Positions 52,912 to 62,882 of a stretch of DNA of 64,000 nucleotides are shown here, piece by piece (positions within the stretch are counted from its first letter, which is position 1; the number at the start of each line of letters is the position of its first letter). The position numbers were made by a program, and so were the translations under genes. The stretch covers positions 599,001 through 663,000 of the forward strand of contig NZ_CP013987.1 in assembly GCF_001518815.1 (NCBI RefSeq), given 5' to 3'. A model generated the notes under the pieces. It was not told the DNA's origin and ran no database searches. It was given only the letters and a program-made list of their open reading frames with translations. The stretch comes from Pseudomonas oryzihabitans (GTDB lineage Bacteria; Pseudomonadota; Gammaproteobacteria; Pseudomonadales; Pseudomonadaceae).

Positions 52912-53175
52912 TTAGTCCTTGCGCACCACCGGTTCTTCGACCTTGCGGTGCTCGGCGTCGAAGGTCTGGGGACGGCTCAGGGGGGCGTTCGGATTGGCCG
53001 TGCCGGTGGTCGACGGCTGCTCGGCCTTGTCGTCCTCGTCGGTATGCATGGCCTTGCGGAAGCCCTTGATGGCCTCGCCCACATCGGAGCCGAGGTGCTT
53101 CAGGCGTTTGGTGCCAAAGACGATCACCACGACGAGCAGGATGACGATCCAGTGTTTCCAGTCGAAGATACCCAT
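52912..53175 (-). CDS. tatA: Sec-independent translocase subunit TatA
   Basis: TatA polymerises to form the protein-conducting element of the Tat system. The 87-residue protein has the N-terminal helix [20 protein letters not shown], the [14 protein letters not shown] hinge and amphipathic helix with [10 protein letters not shown], then a short acidic tail. The FG dipeptide and K after the TM are family marks. It is downstream of hisI-hisE and heads tatABC. Confidence 0.96.
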   Translation of the reverse strand: MGIFDWKHWIVILLVVVIVFGTKRLKHLGSDVGEAIKGFRKAMHTDEDDKAEQPSTTGTANPNAPLSRPQTFDAEHRKVEEPVVRKD

Positions 53176-53208
53176 GGTTTTTCCTCGTTGCGAAGCTTGG
53201 GGTCAGGA

Positions 53209-53535
53209 TTAAGTGCGGGCGGCCTTTTCGGCATGCCCGGAGAGTCCGAAGCGGCGGTCCAGTTCGTCCAGCACGGCCTGGGGATGCTGGCCGAGGGCCG
53301 AAAGCATGATCAGGCTGTGGAACCAGAGGTCGGCGGTCTCGTAGATGACGTCGTCGTACTGCTGGCTGATGGCGGCGTCCTTGGCGGCGAGAATGGTCTC
53401 GACGCTTTCTTCGCCCACCTTTTCCAGGATCTTGTTCAGGCCCTTGTGGTAGAGACTGGCCACATAGGAGGAGTCCGGGGCGGCCTGCTTGCGTTCTTCC
53501 AGCACCTGCGCCAGGCGTGCGAGGGTGTCAGTCAT
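53209..53535 (-). CDS. hisE: Phosphoribosyl-ATP pyrophosphatase
   Basis: HisE converts PR-ATP to PR-AMP, the second step of histidine synthesis. From the ATG at 53535 the protein has 108 residues, starting [16 protein letters not shown]. It shows the all-alpha MazG-like fold motif [16 protein letters not shown] with the metal-binding glutamates and [14 protein letters not shown]. It is a separate gene here, not fused to HisI as in enterobacteria, and overlaps hisI by eight bases. Confidence 0.96.
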   Translation of the reverse strand: MTDTLARLAQVLEERKQAAPDSSYVASLYHKGLNKILEKVGEESVETILAAKDAAISQQYDDVIYETADLWFHSLIMLSALGQHPQAVLDELDRRFGLSGHAEKAART

Positions 53536-53929
53536 GGCCGTGGCCTCCGGCATAGATGGCGCTGGGATCCTTGCGGACTGGGTCGACAGTCTCCCACTGG
53601 TCATCGCTCAGTACCCGATAGAAGCAGCTTTCCCGGCCGGTGTGGCAGGCGATGCCGCCCAGTTGCTCCACCTGCAGCACTACCACGTCGGCGTCGCAAT
53701 CCAGGCGCAGTTCCAGGACCCGCTGCACGTGGCCGGATTCCTCGCCCTTGCGCCATAGGCGGTTGCGCGAGCGCGACCAGTAGACCGCGCGGCCTTCGGC
53801 GGCGGTCAGGGCCAGGGATTCGCGGTTCATCCAAGCCATCATCAGGATACGCCCCGTGGCGGGGTCCTGGGCAATGGCCGGTACCAGGCCGTCGCTGTTC
53901 CAGTGGATCTCGTCTAACCAGTCGCTCAT
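53528..53929 (-). CDS. hisI: Phosphoribosyl-AMP cyclohydrolase
   Basis: HisI opens the adenine ring of PR-AMP, the step after HisE. From the ATG at 53929 it has 133 residues. It contains [61 protein letters not shown], including the zinc-binding cysteines. A longer start 17 codons upstream adds non-family residues. It heads the hisI-hisE-tatABC-rsmE series. Confidence 0.96.
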   Translation of the reverse strand: MSDWLDEIHWNSDGLVPAIAQDPATGRILMMAWMNRESLALTAAEGRAVYWSRSRNRLWRKGEESGHVQRVLELRLDCDADVVVLQVEQLGGIACHTGRESCFYRVLSDDQWETVDPVRKDPSAIYAGGHGHD

Positions 53930-54064
53930 CGGTCTGTTCAGTACTTCGAATTTAGGGTACCAGCCTCGCACAAGACGCAACGTGAATACAGCGGCAGGGC
54001 ACCAGTGGCTGAGGGCGTGTATTTCGCCCGATAAAAGTGACAGGACGGTTACAGCTTAAGGAGT

Positions 54065-55663
54065 TCAGCGCCTGATCACCAGAACCAGGCCGCCGACCAG
54101 CATGGCCCAGGCCGGCCAGGCATGGGGCTGGGGTTCGAGCCCCAGCTGGGCTGCGCCGACCAGCATGACCGCGCCTATCACTCGGACGATCCAGTCGTCG
54201 CGGCGGCCTCCCCAGGGATTGGGCGGATCCTTGCGATGCGGCTGGGTGATGCGTTCCAGGGTATCGCGAGCCATCTGCGCCAGATGAGGAATCTGTTCCA
54301 GTTGCTGCTGAATGTTGCGGGCGACCTGCGGCGGGCTGAGCCGCTTGCGCATCCACTTTTCCAGATAGGGCTTGGCGGTGGACCAGAGATCCAGGTCCGG
54401 ATAGAGCTGGCGACCCAGGCCTTCGATGTTCAGCAGAGTCTTCTGCAAGAGCACCAGTTGCGGCTGGATCTCCATGTTGAAGCGCCGCGCTACCTGGAAC
54501 AGCCGCAGCAGCAGCTGGCCGAAGGAGATGTCCTTGAGCGGCTTCTCGAAGATGGGCTCGCAGACGGTGCGGATGGCCCCTTCCAGCTCGTTGACCTGGG
54601 TGTTGGCAGGCACCCAGCCAGAGTCGATGTGCAACTGGGCGACCTTGCGGTAGTCGCGCTGGAAGAAGGCCCAGAGGTTGCGCGCCAGGTAGTCCTGGTC
54701 TTCGGGGGTCAGGCTGCCGATGATGCCGCAGTCCACGGCGATGTAGAGCGGATCCCAGGGCTTGGCGGTGCTGACGAAGATGTTGCCCGGGTGCATGTCG
54801 GCGTGAAAGAAGCTGTCACGAAACACCTGGGTGAAGAAGATTTCCACGCCGCGCTCGGCCAGCAGCTTGAAGTCGGTGCCCTGGTCGCGCAGGGCCGCCA
54901 GATCGGTCACCGGGATGCCGTAGATGCGCTCCATGACCAGTACCCGCTCGCGGCACCAGTCCCAGTACACCTGGGGCACATAGAGGCGCTCGGAACCTTC
55001 GAAGTTGCGTCTCAGCTGGCTGGAGTTGGCTGCTTCGCGCAAGAGGTCCAGCTCGTCGTAGATGGTCTTCTCGTAGTCGCTGACCACCTCCATCGGGTGC
55101 AGGCGACGCGCCTCCGCGGAGAGCTTTTCAGCGGTGCGGGCCAGCAGGAACAACCAGGCGATGTCCTGGCTGATGATGCCTTTGAGACCCGGCCGTACCA
55201 CCTTGACCACCACTTCTTCGCCGGTGCGCAGCTGGGCGGCATGGACCTGGGCTACCGAGGCCGAGGCTAGCGGCTGGTGATCGAAGCGGGCGAAGGCCTG
55301 CTTGATGGGCATCCCGAGCTGGGCTTCGATGAGCGCCACGGCCTTTTCGGGCGGGAAGGGCGGTACCTTGTCCTGCAGGAACATCAGTTCGTCGGCGATA
55401 TCCTCGGGCATGAGGTCGCGACGGGTGGAGAGGATCTGGCCGAACTTGATGAAGACCGGCCCCAGGCCTTCCAGCGCCAGGCGCAGCCGGGCACCGCGCG
55501 GCAGCGTCTTGCTCGGCCGCGGCAGCCAGCGCCAGGGCAGCACGTAGCGGGTAGCGCGCAGGTACCAGGGCAGCGGCAGGGCGTAGACGATGTCGTCCAG
55601 CCGATAGCGGATGATGACGAAGAGGATCCGCAACAGGCGGTTGAGGGCAGCGAACAGCTTCAT
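54065..55663 (-). CDS. ubiB: Ubiquinone biosynthesis kinase-like protein UbiB
   Basis: UbiB is an atypical kinase/ATPase-like membrane protein needed for ubiquinone synthesis. The 532-residue protein has the nucleotide-blocking K-x-G-Q motif ([16 protein letters not shown]), the Ala-rich loop in [29 protein letters not shown] and VDCGIIG. Two C-terminal TM helices (about 490-528) anchor it. It overlaps ubiJ by four bases in the ubiE-ubiJ-ubiB operon. Confidence 0.96.
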   Translation of the reverse strand: MKLFAALNRLLRILFVIIRYRLDDIVYALPLPWYLRATRYVLPWRWLPRPSKTLPRGARLRLALEGLGPVFIKFGQILSTRRDLMPEDIADELMFLQDKVPPFPPEKAVALIEAQLGMPIKQAFARFDHQPLASASVAQVHAAQLRTGEEVVVKVVRPGLKGIISQDIAWLFLLARTAEKLSAEARRLHPMEVVSDYEKTIYDELDLLREAANSSQLRRNFEGSERLYVPQVYWDWCRERVLVMERIYGIPVTDLAALRDQGTDFKLLAERGVEIFFTQVFRDSFFHADMHPGNIFVSTAKPWDPLYIAVDCGIIGSLTPEDQDYLARNLWAFFQRDYRKVAQLHIDSGWVPANTQVNELEGAIRTVCEPIFEKPLKDISFGQLLLRLFQVARRFNMEIQPQLVLLQKTLLNIEGLGRQLYPDLDLWSTAKPYLEKWMRKRLSPPQVARNIQQQLEQIPHLAQMARDTLERITQPHRKDPPNPWGGRRDDWIVRVIGAVMLVGAAQLGLEPQPHAWPAWAMLVGGLVLVIRR

Positions 55664-56295
55664 TCGTCGGGGTTATCCCTGGCGTTGCGGGCGGCGCCCA
55701 GGCGGGCAATACGGGCGTCGAGACGGTCCACGTCCAGGCGTAGGGCATCGATCTCGGCGAAGCGGGCCTCGCCTTCGAGGCGCCCGACCAGTTGGCGGCT
55801 CTCCTCGTTCAGCCAGTTGGACAGCGTCATTTGCAAGCTGTCCCGGCTCTGTTCGCCAAGCACCTGCCCGCGACGGGCGAGATCGCCCAGCAGTGCGGCC
55901 GGAAGGGGGCCAAGCCAGCGACCGACCTCGTGCTGCCAGTCCAGCTCCAGCTTCTGCAGGATGTCGGCCAGTTCGATCAGCAGGGTGCTGTCGCCTTCCA
56001 GGCGGACGTCCGGCTGGTGCAGGACCCGCTGCTTGTCACGGGCCAGGGCCAGCTCGGCCAGACGCGTAGCCGGGGCTTTGAGGGTGCAGTCGATGTCCCC
56101 CTCGTGATGGGCGGCGAAGTGCAGGCCGTCACCCGCTGGCAGGATGTAGAGGCGCAGCGCGGGTTGCCGGGTCTGCACGGCGATCACCCGGCCGGTCAGG
56201 GCCGCCAGGCGTGGCAGCGCCACCGGATCGAGCGCCAGCAGTGGATTCAGGCCGCGTTCCAGCGCGGCCAGCAACGCCTGGGTGACGAGGGCCAT
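55660..56295 (-). CDS. ubiJ: Ubiquinone biosynthesis accessory factor UbiJ
   Basis: UbiJ is a lipid-binding SCP2 protein that organises the soluble Ubi complex. The 211-residue protein has an N-terminal SCP2-like domain (about 15-115, [28 protein letters not shown]) and a C-terminal coiled-coil tail (about 170-205). It lies between ubiE and ubiB with overlaps on both sides, the conserved operon order. Confidence 0.93.
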   Translation of the reverse strand: MALVTQALLAALERGLNPLLALDPVALPRLAALTGRVIAVQTRQPALRLYILPAGDGLHFAAHHEGDIDCTLKAPATRLAELALARDKQRVLHQPDVRLEGDSTLLIELADILQKLELDWQHEVGRWLGPLPAALLGDLARRGQVLGEQSRDSLQMTLSNWLNEESRQLVGRLEGEARFAEIDALRLDVDRLDARIARLGAARNARDNPDE

Positions 56296-57065
56296 CAGGG
56301 CTTGATGCCGCGATGCAGGGCGACCACGCCGCCGGTCATGTTGTGGTAGGAGACCCGGGCGAAACCGGTCTCTTCCATCATGGCCTTGAGGGTCTGCTGG
56401 TCGGGATGCATGCGGATGGATTCGGCCAGGTAGCGGTAGCTCTCGGCATCGCCGGCCACCAGCTTGCCCATCAGCGGCAGGAAGCCGAAGGAATAGGCGT
56501 CATAGGCCTTGGACACCAGCGGGTTGGTGGGTTTGGAGAATTCCAGCACCAGCAGCCGGCCACCGGGCTTGAGCACGCGCAGCATGGACGCCAGGGCCTG
56601 ATCCTTGTGGGTGACGTTGCGCAGGCCGAAGGCGATGGTGATGCAATCGAAATGGTTGTCGGGGAAGGGCAGCTTCTCGGCATCCGCCTGGACGAAACGC
56701 ACATTGCTGGCGACGCCCTGGTCGAGCAGGCGATCGCGACCGACCCGGAGCATGGAGTCGTTGATGTCGGCGAGGACCACCTCGCCGGTGGGGCCGACCA
56801 GGCGGGCGAACTGCTTGGTCAGGTCGCCGGTACCCCCGGCGATGTCCAGCACCCGATTGCCGCGCCGCACGCCGGAGAGCTCGATGGTGAATCTCTTCCA
56901 CAGCCGGTGGATGCCCGCCGACATCACGTCGTTCATCACATCGTACTTGGCGGCGACCGAGTGGAAGACTTCCGCGACCTTGTAAGCCTTCTGGCTCTCC
57001 GGAACGCTCTGGTAGCCGAAGTGGGTCTGGGATTCGGCCTCGGGGCCTTTGCGCGGATCGCTCAT
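56295..57065 (-). CDS. ubiE: Ubiquinone/menaquinone C-methyltransferase UbiE
   Basis: UbiE performs the C-methylation of demethoxy-ubiquinol (and demethylmenaquinone where made). From the ATG at 57065 it has 256 residues with [24 protein letters not shown], the SAM motif [11 protein letters not shown] and the family signature in [24 protein letters not shown]. An upstream start adds 11 atypical residues. It is the first gene of ubiE-ubiJ-ubiB, divergent from the PHA-region gene. Confidence 0.97.
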   Translation of the reverse strand: MSDPRKGPEAESQTHFGYQSVPESQKAYKVAEVFHSVAAKYDVMNDVMSAGIHRLWKRFTIELSGVRRGNRVLDIAGGTGDLTKQFARLVGPTGEVVLADINDSMLRVGRDRLLDQGVASNVRFVQADAEKLPFPDNHFDCITIAFGLRNVTHKDQALASMLRVLKPGGRLLVLEFSKPTNPLVSKAYDAYSFGFLPLMGKLVAGDAESYRYLAESIRMHPDQQTLKAMMEETGFARVSYHNMTGGVVALHRGIKP

Positions 57066-57161
57066 GGGGCTACACCTGGGACAGGGACAAGAGGGCATTC
57101 TAGCAGGCCGATCACCCGACTTGCCTGGCTAAAACCGGGGCTGACCGCTCGGTTCTCACGA

Positions 57162-57190
57162 TTGGCGACGTGGCGGGCCCTCGCTATAGT
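57162..57190 (+). promoter_or_regulatory. Probable promoter of the PHA-region gene
   Basis: TTGGCG (57162-57167), exactly 17 bases, TATAGT (57185-57190), 26 bases before the ATG. It is the best promoter-like pair in the ubiE-divergent gap and indicates the lone gene is still expressed. Confidence 0.6.
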
Positions 57191-57216
57191 CATGGCCCTT
57201 TATCCGGAGTTCCCCG

Positions 57217-57495
57217 ATGTCCCAGATCACCATCGAACGCAGCCATTCGCTTGGCTTGGAAGGCGTTCGCCAGAAGGCCGATCAACTGGCCGAAAAACTC
57301 ACGCGCGACTATGGGGTGGCCTGCGCCTGGGAGGGCGATACCCTGAGATTCACGCGCAGTGGCGTGGATGGGCGGATCGAGGTGGCGGAAGATAAGGTGC
57401 GGGTGCTGGCGACCCTGGGGATGATGTTCTCGATGCTCAGCGGCCAGATCGAGAAGGAGATCGAGCGCAAGTTGGACAAGGCCCTGGCAGCCTAG
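57217..57495 (+). CDS. Polyhydroxyalkanoate-region protein (PHA_gran_rgn family)
   Basis: This 92-residue protein belongs by its pattern to the small family that normally flanks the pha cluster next to ubiE in pseudomonads: IERSHSLGLEGVRQKADQLAEKL, then YGVACAWEGDTLRFTRSGVDGRIEVAEDKVRV and a C-terminal helix EKEIERKLDKAL. The function is unknown. No phaC, phaZ, phaD, phaF or phaI is present in the window; the next gene, six bases past its stop and convergent, is the DUF971 gene that lies on the far side of the cluster in P. aeruginosa. It keeps an apparent promoter and an intact frame. Confidence 0.82.
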   Translation: MSQITIERSHSLGLEGVRQKADQLAEKLTRDYGVACAWEGDTLRFTRSGVDGRIEVAEDKVRVLATLGMMFSMLSGQIEKEIERKLDKALAA

Positions 57496-57501
57496 TCCGG
57501 G

Positions 57502-57873
57502 CTAAAGCATCAGCTTGACCGCACTGACATGCGGGTCCCGCGTCTTGCCGGCGCGGGCCAGCTGCTCCAGGTAGTCGGCCCAGAGTTCGTCACGGCGACT
57601 GCCCAGTTCGTAGAGATAGTCCCAGCTGAACAGACCGCTGTCGTGGCCATCGTCGAAGGTCAGCTTGACGGCGTAGCGCCCCGCTGCTTCCACGGCGGTG
57701 ATGCCGACCTGCTGCTTGCCGAACTGCAGTACCGGATTGCCGTGTCCCTGCACCTCGGCCGAGGGCGAATGCACCCGCAGGAATTCGGCGGGCAGCTCGA
57801 AGGTTTCCGCGCCGTAGCTGACGCTGAGGGTCTTTGAGGCCTTGTGGAGCTGGATGGCGGTGGGGATACGCAT
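57502..57873 (-). CDS. DUF971 (gamma-BBH-like N-terminal domain) protein
   Basis: This 123-residue stand-alone DUF971 protein contains LHKASKTLSVSYGAETFELPAEFLRVHSPSAEVQGHG and FDDGHDSGLFSWDYLYELG, with the aspartate/histidine pattern of the family. DUF971 proteins are linked to iron-sulfur cluster or cofactor handling in other bacteria, but no activity is known here. The ATG at 57873 is used; the open frame upstream is the palindromic repeat region. It lies between hslU and the PHA-region gene, as expected for PA5055-like proteins if the pha genes were removed. Confidence 0.88.
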   Translation of the reverse strand: MRIPTAIQLHKASKTLSVSYGAETFELPAEFLRVHSPSAEVQGHGNPVLQFGKQQVGITAVEAAGRYAVKLTFDDGHDSGLFSWDYLYELGSRRDELWADYLEQLARAGKTRDPHVSAVKLML

Positions 57874-57960
57874 GCTGAGGTTCTCTGGACGGCGATTCAG
57901 TCTTTGCTTGAGGCCAACGTGGCCCTGGCGGTCCGTCGATGTGGCCGCTTCTACCGGTCG

Positions 57961-58056
57961 CCGTAGGTTGGGCTGAGCACAGCGAAGCCCAACATGGGCG
58001 CAGGGTGCAGGCAATGTTGGGCTTCGACTATAGAGCTGTCTCAACCCAACCTACGG
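57961..58056. repeat. Palindromic dispersed repeat (GTAGGTTGGGC type)
   Basis: The 96-base element has nested inverted repeats: CCGTAGGTTGGG (57961-57972) with CCCAACCTACGG (58045-58056), and CGAAGCCCAACA (57983-57994) with TGTTGGGCTTCG (58015-58026). The arms between are imperfect, with an insertion in the right arm. Sequences of this GTAGGTTGGGC/GCCCAAC type recur, as I recall, as miniature palindromic repeats in many proteobacteria. No coding capacity. Confidence 0.8.
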
Positions 58057-58084
58057 TCTATTGCGGCCATGGCCGCGATAGACC
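58055..58084. repeat. 30-base palindrome downstream of hslU
   Basis: GGTCTAT (58055-58061) pairs with ATAGACC (58078-58084), and GCGGCC (58063-58068) with GGCCGC (58071-58076), with one T/G mismatch. It abuts the larger palindromic repeat and follows the hslU stop on the minus strand. It looks like a REP-type unit or a 3'-end stabiliser; there is no T-run. Confidence 0.6.
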
Positions 58085-58101
58085 AGGCATCAGGCCTACC
58101 A

Positions 58102-59451
<1,350 letters not shown>

Positions 59452-59470
59452 GGGCAGTCTCTAAACCGGA

Positions 59471-60004
59471 TCACGCCTGAGGCGCGTCCAGCTCCTCGAT
59501 GGTCAGGTTGCGGTTGGTGAACACGCAGATGTCACCGGCGATATTCAGGGAGGTCTCGGCGATCTCGCGGGCACTGAGGTCGGTGTGCAGGAGCAGGGCG
59601 CGGGCGGCGGCCTGGGCATAGGCACCCCCGGAACCCATGGCGATCAGGCCCTCCTCGGGTTCCACCACGTCGCCGTTGCCGGTGATGATCAGGGAAGCGT
59701 CCTTGTTGGCGACCGCCAGCATGGCTTCCAGGCGGCGTAGGGCACGGTCGGTGCGCCAGTCCTTGGCCAGCTCGACGGCGGCACGGACCAGATGGCCCTG
59801 ATGCTTTTCGAGTTGCGCCTCGAAGCGCTCGAAGAGGGTGAAGGCGTCGGCGGTACCGCCGGCGAAACCGGCCAGCACCTCGCCCCGGTACAGCCGGCGG
59901 ACTTTCTTGGCATTGCCTTTCATGACGGTGTTGCCCAGGGAAACCTGGCCGTCGCCGCCGATCACGACCTTGCCGTTGCGGCGTACAGAAACGATGGTGG
60001 TCAA
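59471..60004 (-). CDS. hslV: HslUV protease peptidase subunit HslV
   Basis: HslV is the proteasome-like threonine peptidase. The family begins [20 protein letters not shown] with the nucleophile at the first Thr after the initiator. Here that stretch is preceded by TTG, not ATG, with SD GGAGAGA, giving 177 residues, the family length. No ATG exists at that point and longer frames would bury the threonine. Catalytic neighbours [19 protein letters not shown] and [15 protein letters not shown] are intact. The TTG start is unusual and fixed by the need for an N-terminal threonine. Confidence 0.95.
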   Translation of the reverse strand: MTTIVSVRRNGKVVIGGDGQVSLGNTVMKGNAKKVRRLYRGEVLAGFAGGTADAFTLFERFEAQLEKHQGHLVRAAVELAKDWRTDRALRRLEAMLAVANKDASLIITGNGDVVEPEEGLIAMGSGGAYAQAAARALLLHTDLSAREIAETSLNIAGDICVFTNRNLTIEELDAPQA

Positions 60005-60117
60005 GGGAATCTCTCCGCGTTGCTTGGGCCGTCGGCCCCGGTTACGCGGAGATATGGGGATGGCCGCGGCGCCCTTCAAGCGTCGCGGCGAGGGGATTCG
60101 GCAGGTGAGCGTCTGTT

Positions 60118-60200
60118 CACGGCCTCGCGAGCTAGAACCAAACAAGGCGAAAACGCTCGAGGAAGCGCAGTTTGCGCGTGGTAAATGAGCATTCCGGCTG
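60118..60200. repeat. Repeat-like non-coding element in the hslV leader region
   Basis: The 274-base gap between hslV and the SPOR gene contains a compact segment with GCGCA/TGCGC pairing (60165-60177) and a neighbouring AACAAGGCGAAAACGC and GTAAATGAGCATTC. I recall near-identical wording from intergenic regions of several Pseudomonas genomes, which suggests a dispersed element. No open frame or promoter is evident. Confidence 0.3.
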
Positions 60201-60278
60201 GACCGCCTAGGTGGGGCTGGCGATCCAGAGGGTTTTCAACGCCGTTTGGCCGGCACGCAGCACGCCGTGGGCAGACTC

Positions 60279-61010
60279 CTAGTGACCGCGGCGTTGCTGC
60301 AGCAACAGATTCTTGAAGCCGCTGCCGGCGAGCTGCTTCTGTGCCTGGGTCAGTTGGTCACGATCGCTATAGGGACCGACCAGCACCCGATACCAGGTGT
60401 CGTCCTTGACCTTGCCCGATTCCACGCGCACGTCCTGGCCGAGCATGATGATCTGGGCGCGGACCCGGTCGGCATCGGCCTGGGTGCGGAAGGAACCGGC
60501 CTGGAGGAAGAACAGGGTCACTGGCGGCTGGGCCTTGGTGGTCGCTTCCTTGGGTGGCGTCGCAGCGGGCTGGCCCGGAGCGGTACCTGGCGTGGTCGGG
60601 GTCGCGGTGGTCGGCTGGCCGGGCTGCGCCGGCGTCGCCGCGGCATCCGGCTTGGCCGGGGGGGTCGGCTTGGCGGCCGGCGTGCGTGGCACGGCGTCCG
60701 GCGGCACGATCACCTCGGATTCGGGTAGCAGGGTATAGAAATCGTACTTGGGCTTGATCGGCGTAGGCGGCGTGCCTTCGGTCTTGCCGGCAGCGGTCGA
60801 CTTGCCATTGCCCGCCGTGGCGGCCGGGCGACCTTCCTCCGGCTTGGCGCGCTGCACCGACTTGTTACCCGGTTCGAGCTTCATCAGGAATACGACGAAG
60901 GCGCCGATGGCCAGACCCGACGCGAGCCAGACCCAGCCGGGCAGGGGCTGTTTCTTGGGAGCCGAGGTGTTGCGACTGGCGCCGCGCTTGGGTGGGGCTT
61001 TCTTGGCCAT
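60279..61010 (-). CDS. FtsN-like SPOR-domain protein
   Basis: This 243-residue protein has a basic cytoplasmic start, one TM helix (about 24-43: GWVWLASGLAIGAFVVFLMK), a long Pro/Ala/Thr-rich periplasmic linker (about 50-165) and a C-terminal SPOR domain (about 170-240: FFLQAGSFRTQADADRVRAQI, WYRVLVGPYSDRDQLTQAQKQL) that binds denuded septal glycan. Division protein FtsN has this architecture and lies next to argS in pseudomonads. It is called FtsN-like because the essential FtsN helices are not certain. Confidence 0.85.
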   Translation of the reverse strand: MAKKAPPKRGASRNTSAPKKQPLPGWVWLASGLAIGAFVVFLMKLEPGNKSVQRAKPEEGRPAATAGNGKSTAAGKTEGTPPTPIKPKYDFYTLLPESEVIVPPDAVPRTPAAKPTPPAKPDAAATPAQPGQPTTATPTTPGTAPGQPAATPPKEATTKAQPPVTLFFLQAGSFRTQADADRVRAQIIMLGQDVRVESGKVKDDTWYRVLVGPYSDRDQLTQAQKQLAGSGFKNLLLQQRRGH

Positions 61011-61028
61011 CAGGCGGTGATCCGTCTC

Positions 61029-62786
61029 TTACATGCGTTCCAGGGTGTGCAGGCCGAGCAGTTCCAGACCCTGCTTGAGGGTGCGCCCGGTGAGGGCGGC
61101 CAGCCGCAGGCGGCTCTGGCGCAGCTCAGGGTCCTCGGCGGTCAGGATCGGGCAATTCTCGTAGAAGCTGGAGAACAGGCCGGCCAGGTCATAGAGGTAG
61201 CTGCACAGCAGGTGCGGGGTGCCCTTGTCGGCAACGCTGGCGAGGATTTCGCCGAATTGCGCCAGGCGACCACCCAGGTCCTGCTCCTGCGGGGCGTCCA
61301 GGCGGATGCTACCGGCGGGTTCGCTCTGCTCGGCCTTGCGCAGCACGCTGGCGACCCGGGTGTAGGCGTACAGCAGATAGGGCGCGGTGTTGCCCTCGAA
61401 GCTGAGCATCTGCTCGAAGTTGAAGCTGTAGTCGCTGGTACGGTGCTTGGACAGGTCGGCGTACTTGACCGAGGCGATACCCACCACGCGGCCGATGTGG
61501 CGCAGTTCGTCTTCGCTGAAGGGGGCCTCGCCGCGCTCGGCGCGACCGGCATTGCGGTCCTTGACCAGCTGATAGGCGCGCTCCTCGGCTTCGTCGAGCA
61601 GGTCCACCAGCTTGACGGTGCCGCCGTCGCGGGTCTTGAAGGGGCGGCCATCGGCGCCGTTCATGGTGCCGAAGCCCATGTGTTCGAGTTGCATGGCCGG
61701 ATCGACGAAGCCGGCGCGGCGCGCCACCTCGAAGGCCATCTGGAAGTGCAGGGCCTGGCGCTGGTCGACGAAGTAGAGCGCGCGGTCGGCGTGCAGCTGG
61801 CGGCTGCGGTAGCGCATGGCGGCGAGGTCGGTGGTGGAATAGAGATAGCCGCCACCGGCCTTCTGCACGATCACCGGCAGGGGGTTGCCCTCGGCGTTCT
61901 TGAATTCATCGAGGAAGACGCAACGGGCGCCATCGCTCTCGGTGAGCAGGCCGGCGGCGTCCAGATCGGCGACCACCTGGGCCAGGTCGTCGTTGTAGGC
62001 GCTCTCGCCTTTGACGTCGGCCGGAGTCAGCTTGACGTTGAGGCGGTCATAGACCTCCTGGCAGTGGGACAGGGAGACGGCGTTGAATCGCTCCCAGAGG
62101 CGCAGGCAATGGGCATCGCCCGCCTGCAGCGCCACCACCAGTTCGCGAGCACGGGCGGCGAACTCCGGCGAGGCGTCGAAGCGGCCCTTGGCCGCGCGGT
62201 AGAACACCTCAAGATCCGCCAGCTCGCCCTCGGCGGCCTGGGGTTGTTCTTCCATGTAGGCCAGCAGCATGCCGAACTGGGTACCCCAGTCACCCACGTG
62301 GTTCTGGCGGATCACCTCGTCGCCGAGGAACTCCAGCACCCGCGCCACGGCATCGCCGATGATGGTGGAGCGCAGGTGACCGACGTGCATCTCCTTGGCC
62401 AGGTTCGGCGAGGACAGGTCCACCACCACCCGCTGGCGCGGGCCGCCCTTGTGCACGCCCAGCTGCGGATCGGCAAAGGCCGCATCCAGCCGCGCGGCTA
62501 GTTGCGCGTGGTTCTGAAAGAAGTTGAGGAAGCCGGGGCCGGCGATCTCCACCTTGCTTACCGCCGGGTCGGCGGGGAGGGCGGCCAGCAGCTTCTCGGC
62601 CAGTTCGCGTGGCTTGGCGCGGGCCGGCTTGGCCAGCAGCAGGGCGACGTTGCTGGCGAAGTCGCCGTGGCTCTTGTCCTTGGTGTTCTCGACCTGGATG
62701 GCCGGCGCCACGTCGGCCGGCAGGGTGCCGTCGACGATCAGGCGGTCGAGGGCGTGCTGGATGAGCTGGCGGATGCTGTCTTTCAT
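61029..62786 (-). CDS. argS: Arginyl-tRNA synthetase
   Basis: ArgS charges tRNA(Arg). From the ATG at 62786 (GAAGG at good spacing; an ATG six bases upstream is too close to it) it has 585 residues: the N-terminal additional domain, then [21 protein letters not shown] with the HVGH class I signature, the [21 protein letters not shown] region, and the anticodon-binding helical domain ending LGLHTLERM. No KMSK is expected in this group. It ends 18 bases before the SPOR gene. Confidence 0.97.
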   Translation of the reverse strand: MKDSIRQLIQHALDRLIVDGTLPADVAPAIQVENTKDKSHGDFASNVALLLAKPARAKPRELAEKLLAALPADPAVSKVEIAGPGFLNFFQNHAQLAARLDAAFADPQLGVHKGGPRQRVVVDLSSPNLAKEMHVGHLRSTIIGDAVARVLEFLGDEVIRQNHVGDWGTQFGMLLAYMEEQPQAAEGELADLEVFYRAAKGRFDASPEFAARARELVVALQAGDAHCLRLWERFNAVSLSHCQEVYDRLNVKLTPADVKGESAYNDDLAQVVADLDAAGLLTESDGARCVFLDEFKNAEGNPLPVIVQKAGGGYLYSTTDLAAMRYRSRQLHADRALYFVDQRQALHFQMAFEVARRAGFVDPAMQLEHMGFGTMNGADGRPFKTRDGGTVKLVDLLDEAEERAYQLVKDRNAGRAERGEAPFSEDELRHIGRVVGIASVKYADLSKHRTSDYSFNFEQMLSFEGNTAPYLLYAYTRVASVLRKAEQSEPAGSIRLDAPQEQDLGGRLAQFGEILASVADKGTPHLLCSYLYDLAGLFSSFYENCPILTAEDPELRQSRLRLAALTGRTLKQGLELLGLHTLERM

Positions 62787-62882
62787 GGTCATTGGCCTTC
62801 GGCGTGCGCCGAGCGCGCACTGCGATGAAAACCCGGCATTATCCGTGGCAAGCCCGGCCTTGCCAATGGTAAGCCAGTGCCA

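Noticed and set aside
57961-58084. tRNA or CRISPR-like repeat downstream of hslU
   Set aside because: No cloverleaf, no CCA end, no regular spacers; it is a nested palindrome.
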